A stretch of 47,783 bases of DNA from Deinococcus ruber. Its GTDB lineage: Bacteria; Deinococcota; Deinococci; Deinococcales; Deinococcaceae. The DNA is taken from positions 1 through 47,783 of the forward strand of contig NZ_BMQL01000035.1 of NCBI RefSeq assembly GCF_014648095.1, given 5' to 3'. Made by a program: the position numbers and the translations under genes. Positions 44,582 through 47,783 of this stretch are shown in pieces; the stretch's first letter is position 1; every line of letters starts with the position of its first letter. The notes under the pieces are model-generated. The model did not search any database. It was not told where the DNA came from and saw only the letters and a list, made by a program, of their open reading frames with translations.

Positions 44582-44756
44582 CGTGTGGCGTGTGGCGTGT
44601 GGCATGTGGGAACAGATGGAGGGCAACCGCGTTGCCCATTCACCCCCCAGCCGCTCCGCAGCGGCCCCCTCTGAAGCGGGGCTGACACAGAAGATCGGCT
44701 TCATCGGCTCTCCGGCTCTCTCTGTTCCTACACGCCACACGCCACACGCTGCGAGC
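44581..44756. repeat. GTGTGGC-type inverted-repeat element in the ccmA-ccmB spacer
   Basis: A 176-bp element. Arms of 35 bp (44581-44615 and 44722-44756) match at 29 of 35 positions. The left arm is GCGTGTGGC, then GTGTGGC and GTGTGGC units, then ATGTGGGAACAG. The right arm ends inward in TGTAGGAACAG on the other strand. The core has extra hairpins: GGGCAAC/GTTGCCC (44621-44637) and CCGCT/AGCGG (44651-44664). It begins on the last base of the ccmA stop and ends 7 nt before ccmB. Confidence 0.85.
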
Positions 44757-44763
44757 CGCCTTT

Positions 44764-45453
44764 ATGCATAACGCCCTCACCATCGCCCTCAAAGACTGGC
44801 GACTGGCCGGGCGCACCCGCGACACGCTGCTCAGCACCGCGTTTTTTGCCGGACTGCTGCTGCTGGTGCTGGGCATCGGCCTGGGGTCGGGCCTGGGCGC
44901 AGAGGCGGTGCAGCTTCGGCCTGCCGCTGCCGGGGCGGTGTGGAGTGCGCTGGCACTGGCGGCGGCGGTGGCGGCTGGGCGGGCATTCGCCAGCGAGCAG
45001 GAAGCGGGCGCACTCGAAGCCCTGACGCTGTATCCGGGGGCGCACGGCGGGCTGTATCTGGGCAAGCTGCTGGGCACGCTCGTTCAGATGCTGTTGCTGT
45101 CGGTGTTGGTGGTGCCGCTGGGTCTGCTGTTTTTCGGGGCGCTGGGCGCGGGTGTGGCGGTGCCGTGGCTGCCGCTGGTACTCACGGTGCTGCTGGGCGT
45201 GCTGGGCCTCAGTGCCTCCAGCACCTTCTACGCCGCCATTACCGTGAATCTGCGGGCGCGTGAGGCGCTGCTTCCGGCGCTGGCCTTCCCGGTGCTCATT
45301 CCGGTGGTGCTCGCCAGCGTGCAGGCCACCCGGCTGCTGCTGCTGGGCGGCTGGAGCGCCGAGGTCGGAACGTGGCTGGGTTTCCTCGCTCTCTTCGACC
45401 TGTCGGTCATCGTGATCTCGACGCTGCTGTTTCCGTTCGTGCTGGAGAACTGA
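44764..45453 (+). CDS. ccmB: Heme exporter membrane protein CcmB
   Basis: A 229-residue ABC permease with six hydrophobic segments. AITIALKDWRLAGRTRDTLLSTAFFAGLLLLVLGIG near the N-terminus, the SEQEAGALEALTLYPGAHGGLYLGKLLG loop and FPVLIPVVLASVQA are typical of CcmB. It partners CcmA. No Shine-Dalgarno sequence is obvious before the ATG; the upstream element ends 7 nt before it. Confidence 0.92.
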   Translation: MHNALTIALKDWRLAGRTRDTLLSTAFFAGLLLLVLGIGLGSGLGAEAVQLRPAAAGAVWSALALAAAVAAGRAFASEQEAGALEALTLYPGAHGGLYLGKLLGTLVQMLLLSVLVVPLGLLFFGALGAGVAVPWLPLVLTVLLGVLGLSASSTFYAAITVNLRAREALLPALAFPVLIPVVLASVQATRLLLLGGWSAEVGTWLGFLALFDLSVIVISTLLFPFVLEN

Positions 45454-45583
45454 GCGAGCGTTCCAACTGGGACTCTCATCCTTGTTGCACTTCCATCTGC
45501 GCGGCATCATACATGCATCGCGGCGTGATATTCCGACTCCTCCAAAAGGTGCCTCAAGGTCTGTCTCACGTCGCCGGGAGACA
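45454..45583 (+). other. ccmB-ccmC spacer
   Basis: A 130-bp in-operon gap without a recognisable gene or a copy of the inverted-repeat elements. The ccmC frame stays open through most of it, to an ATG at 45482, but the sequence there is not CcmC-like. A TTGCAC followed by TACATG could be an internal promoter, weakly. Confidence 0.3.
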
Positions 45584-46351
45584 ATGGCGATGATGCAAGC
45601 TCAAGCGAAATTGAACGTTCCGGCGGCCCGTGACCGCCTGACTCCGGCTCTGGGCATCCTGACTCTGGTGCTGATGCTGGCAGGGCTGTACATCGGCCTG
45701 TCGTCTCCACCCGACGTGAACCAGGGCACGCTGGTGCGCCTGCTGTTTATTCACGTGCCTGCCGCGTGGCTGAGTTATCTGGCCTACGGCGGCACTGGCC
45801 TGTTCGGCCTGCTTTACCTGATTACCCGTCAGCGCCGCTTCGACCGCCTGTCGCTGAGCAGCGCCGAGATGGGCCTGATGTTCACGGTCGCCACCATCAT
45901 CGTGGGCATGCTGTGGGCCAAGCCGACCTGGGGCGCGTACTGGGTCTGGGAACCGCGCCTGACCACCACCGCCCTCTCGCTGGTGATTTACGGCGGCTAC
46001 CTGCTGGTGCGCTCACTGATCGAGGAACCCGAGCGCCGCGCCCGTGTCGCTGCCGTCATCGGCGTGGTGGGCACGCTGTATGTGCCGGTCAATTACATGG
46101 CGGTGGAGTGGTGGCGCGGCATCCACCAGACCCAGACGCTCAAGCTGCTGGGCAACATCGGTTTTGCGGCGTCGCCCGCCTACGGCATCGCCCTCACGGT
46201 CATGACGCTCGCCTTCACGGTGCTGTACTTCTACCTGCTGCGCGTTCGCGGCAAGATCGCACTGATGCAGGAACTCCGCGAGGAGCGCGAATTCGGCATG
46301 GATATTCCCACCGCACAGGGCAGCCAGCAGGAAGGGGTGCAGCGTGGATAA
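45584..46351 (+). CDS. ccmC: Heme-handling protein CcmC
   Basis: A 255-residue membrane protein of the heme handling protein family that loads heme on CcmE. It has six helices, LLFIHVPAAWLSYLAYGG with the first external His, the Trp-rich motif as WGAYWVWEPRLTTTALSLVIYGGYLL, and VNYMAVEWWRGIHQTQ with the second His region. In the Trp motif, Glu stands where CcmC proteins I know have Asp (WWVWD). The ATG at 45584 is preferred over 45482 because GGGAG lies just upstream and the domain begins there. Confidence 0.93.
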   Translation: MAMMQAQAKLNVPAARDRLTPALGILTLVLMLAGLYIGLSSPPDVNQGTLVRLLFIHVPAAWLSYLAYGGTGLFGLLYLITRQRRFDRLSLSSAEMGLMFTVATIIVGMLWAKPTWGAYWVWEPRLTTTALSLVIYGGYLLVRSLIEEPERRARVAAVIGVVGTLYVPVNYMAVEWWRGIHQTQTLKLLGNIGFAASPAYGIALTVMTLAFTVLYFYLLRVRGKIALMQELREEREFGMDIPTAQGSQQEGVQRG

Positions 46352-46478
46352 GTTCAGCGGGTACGTCGTCTGGGCCTACATCGTGACTTTCGTGGTGCTG
46401 TTCGCTTACCTCGGCTGGCTGTGGTGGCGACTGCGTCAGGAACAGCAGGCGCTGAAGCGGGAGCAAGAGCAAGCATGA
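46344..46478 (+). CDS. ccmD: Small membrane protein CcmD
   Basis: A 44-residue protein translated from a GTG at 46344, overlapping the end of ccmC by 8 bp and the start of ccmE by 4 bp (ATGA). It reads MDKFSGYVVWAYIVTFVVLF and onward: one membrane segment (about residues 8-28), then WWRLRQEQQALKRE, a charged cytoplasmic tail. Size, topology and place between ccmC and ccmE are those of CcmD, which stabilises the CcmC-CcmE complex. Confidence 0.85.
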   Translation: MDKFSGYVVWAYIVTFVVLFAYLGWLWWRLRQEQQALKREQEQA

Positions 46479-46951
46479 GCCTGAACACGTCGCAGCCTGC
46501 CACCCTGCTGCCTCAGCCCCGCCGCCGCCGCCGCAGCCCGCTGCCTGCCCTGCTGGGCGGAGGTCTGCTGCTGGTGCTGCTGGGCATCATCGTGTTCGGC
46601 AACCTCAGCAAGAGTCTGGAATACTTCGTCACGCCCACCGAGTACAAGGCTGGGGCGGCGCAGTACAGCGGGCGGCTAATCCGGCTGGGCGGCCTGGTCA
46701 AGAGTGCCCATTACGACCGCAAGACGCTGAAACTCGGCTTTACCGTGACCGACTACGGCGCGAGCTACCCGGTGAACTACGTCGGAGCCGTCAGCGACCT
46801 GTTCAAGGAAAATCAGGGCGTGGTGGTGCGCGGCGTCTTCGACAAGGCGGGCGTGTTTCAGGCCACCGAACTGCTCGTGAAGCACTCCGAGGAATACCGC
46901 GTGCCCACCAGTCAGGCCGATATCAAGAGCATGCTGAAGGATACGAAGTGA
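46475..46951 (+). CDS. ccmE: Heme chaperone CcmE
   Basis: A 158-residue membrane-anchored heme chaperone. A basic tail (PRRRRR) and one membrane segment (about residues 25-43) are followed by the OB-fold domain, with YSGRLIRLGGLVKSAHYD, LKLGFTVTDYG and VRGVFDKAGVFQATELLVKHSEEYRVP. The His in VKHSEEY is the covalent heme ligand. The ATG overlaps the ccmD stop. The stop codon is followed directly by an inverted-repeat element. Confidence 0.95.
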   Translation: MSLNTSQPATLLPQPRRRRRSPLPALLGGGLLLVLLGIIVFGNLSKSLEYFVTPTEYKAGAAQYSGRLIRLGGLVKSAHYDRKTLKLGFTVTDYGASYPVNYVGAVSDLFKENQGVVVRGVFDKAGVFQATELLVKHSEEYRVPTSQADIKSMLKDTK

Positions 46952-47084
46952 GCGTGTGGCCTGTGGCTCGTGGCTTGTGGGAACAGCCAAACGGTGTTGG
47001 CTTCGGCCCCATCACCTGCTCTGAATTCAAGTGGACAGGCCCTTCCCGTCTTTTCCTACAGGCGACATGCCGCAGGCCACACGC
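46952..47084. repeat. GTGTGGC-type inverted-repeat element in the ccmE-ccmF spacer
   Basis: A 133-bp element. Arms of 35 bp (46952-46986 and 47050-47084) align without gaps at 28 of 35 positions. The left arm matches the left arm of the ccmA-ccmB element at 31 of 35. It starts on the base after the ccmE stop and ends 18 nt before ccmF. The core contains TTCAAG and TGG as in the sdhD-sdhA copy. Confidence 0.85.
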
Positions 47085-47102
47085 CCCAGGCCAGAGGTAC
47101 AC

Positions 47103-47783
47103 ATGCTGAGTCTCCTCTCGTTTCAATCGAGTGTTCTGGGCACCACCGGGCAGATTTCGCTGCTGCTGGCGCTGCTGTTTGTGCTGGTGGGGCTGTGGCT
47201 GGCGGTGCTGGGCGGCCTGAAAAGCGATCCCCGCGCCACCGAGGGCGCTCGGCGCTCTGTCTGGGCGGTCTTCGGCTTCACCACCATCGCGGTGCTGGTG
47301 CTGGAAGTGGCGCTGCTGCGCGACGATTTCTCGGTGCGCTACGTGGCCGAACATTCGATGCGGGTCTCGCCGCTGTGGGTCAAGATCACGACGCTCTGGG
47401 CCGCGCTGGAAGGCAGTATTTTGCTATGGGCCTGGATTCTGAGCCTGTATGCCTTCGTGCTGAGTCTGGTACTGCGCCGCGACGCGCTGCGGCCCTGGGC
47501 ACTGGGCGCGATGTTCGTCTCGCTGCTGTTCTTTCTGGGCGTGGTGGGCAGCATTGCCAGCCCCTTCACGCCGCTGGCCCAGATTCCCGCCGATGGCGCT
47601 GGCCCCAATCCGGCGCTGCAAAATCACTGGATGATGGCGGTGCATCCGGTGCTGCTATACCTGGGCTTCGTGGGCCTGAGCGTGCCGTTTGCCTACGCGG
47701 TGGCCGCACTCATTACCGGGCGGCTGTCGGAACACTGGATCACCATCACCCGGCGCTGGACGCTGGTGGCGTGGATGTTCCTG
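47103..47783 (+). CDS. ccmF: Heme lyase CcmF (partial)
   Basis: The first 227 residues of CcmF, cut by the window end with no stop. CcmF joins heme from CcmE to apocytochrome c. Visible features are the first membrane helices, SVRYVAEHSMRVSPLWVKITTLWAALEGSILLWAWIL (matching the family's W-A-G-x-E-G-S-L-L-L-W pattern), and GPNPALQNHWMMAVHPVLLYLGFVGLSVPFAYA with an external His, a conserved heme-ligand position. It follows ccmE after a 151-nt spacer filled by an inverted-repeat element. Confidence 0.93.
   Translation, partial: MLSLLSFQSSVLGTTGQISLLLALLFVLVGLWLAVLGGLKSDPRATEGARRSVWAVFGFTTIAVLVLEVALLRDDFSVRYVAEHSMRVSPLWVKITTLWAALEGSILLWAWILSLYAFVLSLVLRRDALRPWALGAMFVSLLFFLGVVGSIASPFTPLAQIPADGAGPNPALQNHWMMAVHPVLLYLGFVGLSVPFAYAVAALITGRLSEHWITITRRWTLVAWMFL

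Noticed and set aside
45454..45583. A further inverted-repeat element in the ccmB-ccmC gap
   Set aside because: The gap is as long as the others, but no GTGTGGC or GTGATGC arms are present.

Overview
The window is a stretch of chromosome from a member of the Deinococcota, most likely the genus Deinococcus. This rests on the GC-rich coding DNA, a homoisocitrate dehydrogenase of the Thermus/Deinococcus type, a PilM-N-O-(PilW-like)-Q cluster, a membrane Ser/Thr kinase fused to a beta-propeller, and one very consistent signal: about sixteen genes have a TANNNT -10 box ending 5-7 nt before the start codon, as expected for the leaderless mRNAs known from Deinococcus. I see no prophage, integrase, transposase, CRISPR array, rRNA or tRNA.

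Layout, left to right. 1-4.3 kb: a coiled-coil protein, a RelA/SpoT-like protein, a TetA-like MFS exporter and homoisocitrate dehydrogenase. 4.3-11.4 kb: a promoter region with two palindromes, then the overlapping type IV pilus operon pilM-N-O-(W/P-like)-Q. 11.5-15.4 kb: the shikimate operon aroC-aroK-aroB-aroQ plus a GNAT acetyltransferase, facing a DUF99 gene that seems to have lost its stop codon. 16-17 kb: rplM-rpsI behind a structured leader. 17-20.7 kb: DUF2071, an EamA transporter, an RNase H, a small XRE regulator and pyrE. 20.8-29 kb (minus strand): 2-oxoglutarate dehydrogenase (sucA, sucB) and succinate dehydrogenase (sdhCDAB), two adjoining TCA-cycle steps. 29-39.3 kb: the kinase-propeller, a 630-residue unknown, a Pro/Ala-rich protein, a THUMP methyltransferase, a phosphoesterase, a frameshifted lysozyme-inhibitor gene, Ppx/GppA and a sulfurtransferase. 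39.4-43.1 kb: cold-shock protein, the mntR-mntH manganese unit with a clear operator, and folC. 43.2 kb to the end: a cytochrome c maturation operon, ccdA-ccmA-B-C-D-E-F, with ccmF cut by the window edge. It supplies c-type cytochromes to the same respiratory chain that sdhCDAB feeds.

The most unusual thing here is a family of short inverted-repeat elements inside operons. Genes in these operons usually overlap or nearly touch, but six in-operon gaps are 123-182 bp. Four of them (sucA-sucB, sdhD-sdhA, ccmA-ccmB, ccmE-ccmF) hold an element with ~35-bp arms built from degenerate GTGTGGC heptads ending in a GTGGGAACAG-like box. Each begins within about 5 nt of the upstream stop codon. Two copies are both 103 bp and also share their central sequence. 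A fifth gap (sdhA-sdhB) and the 3' end of sucB hold a sister design built from GTGATGC heptads. I know of no description of this family.

Other points of note are an 8-bp tandem duplication that breaks the mliC-like gene, a 17-bp tandem duplication touching the sucB ribosome binding site, and an interleaved-stem leader upstream of rplM.
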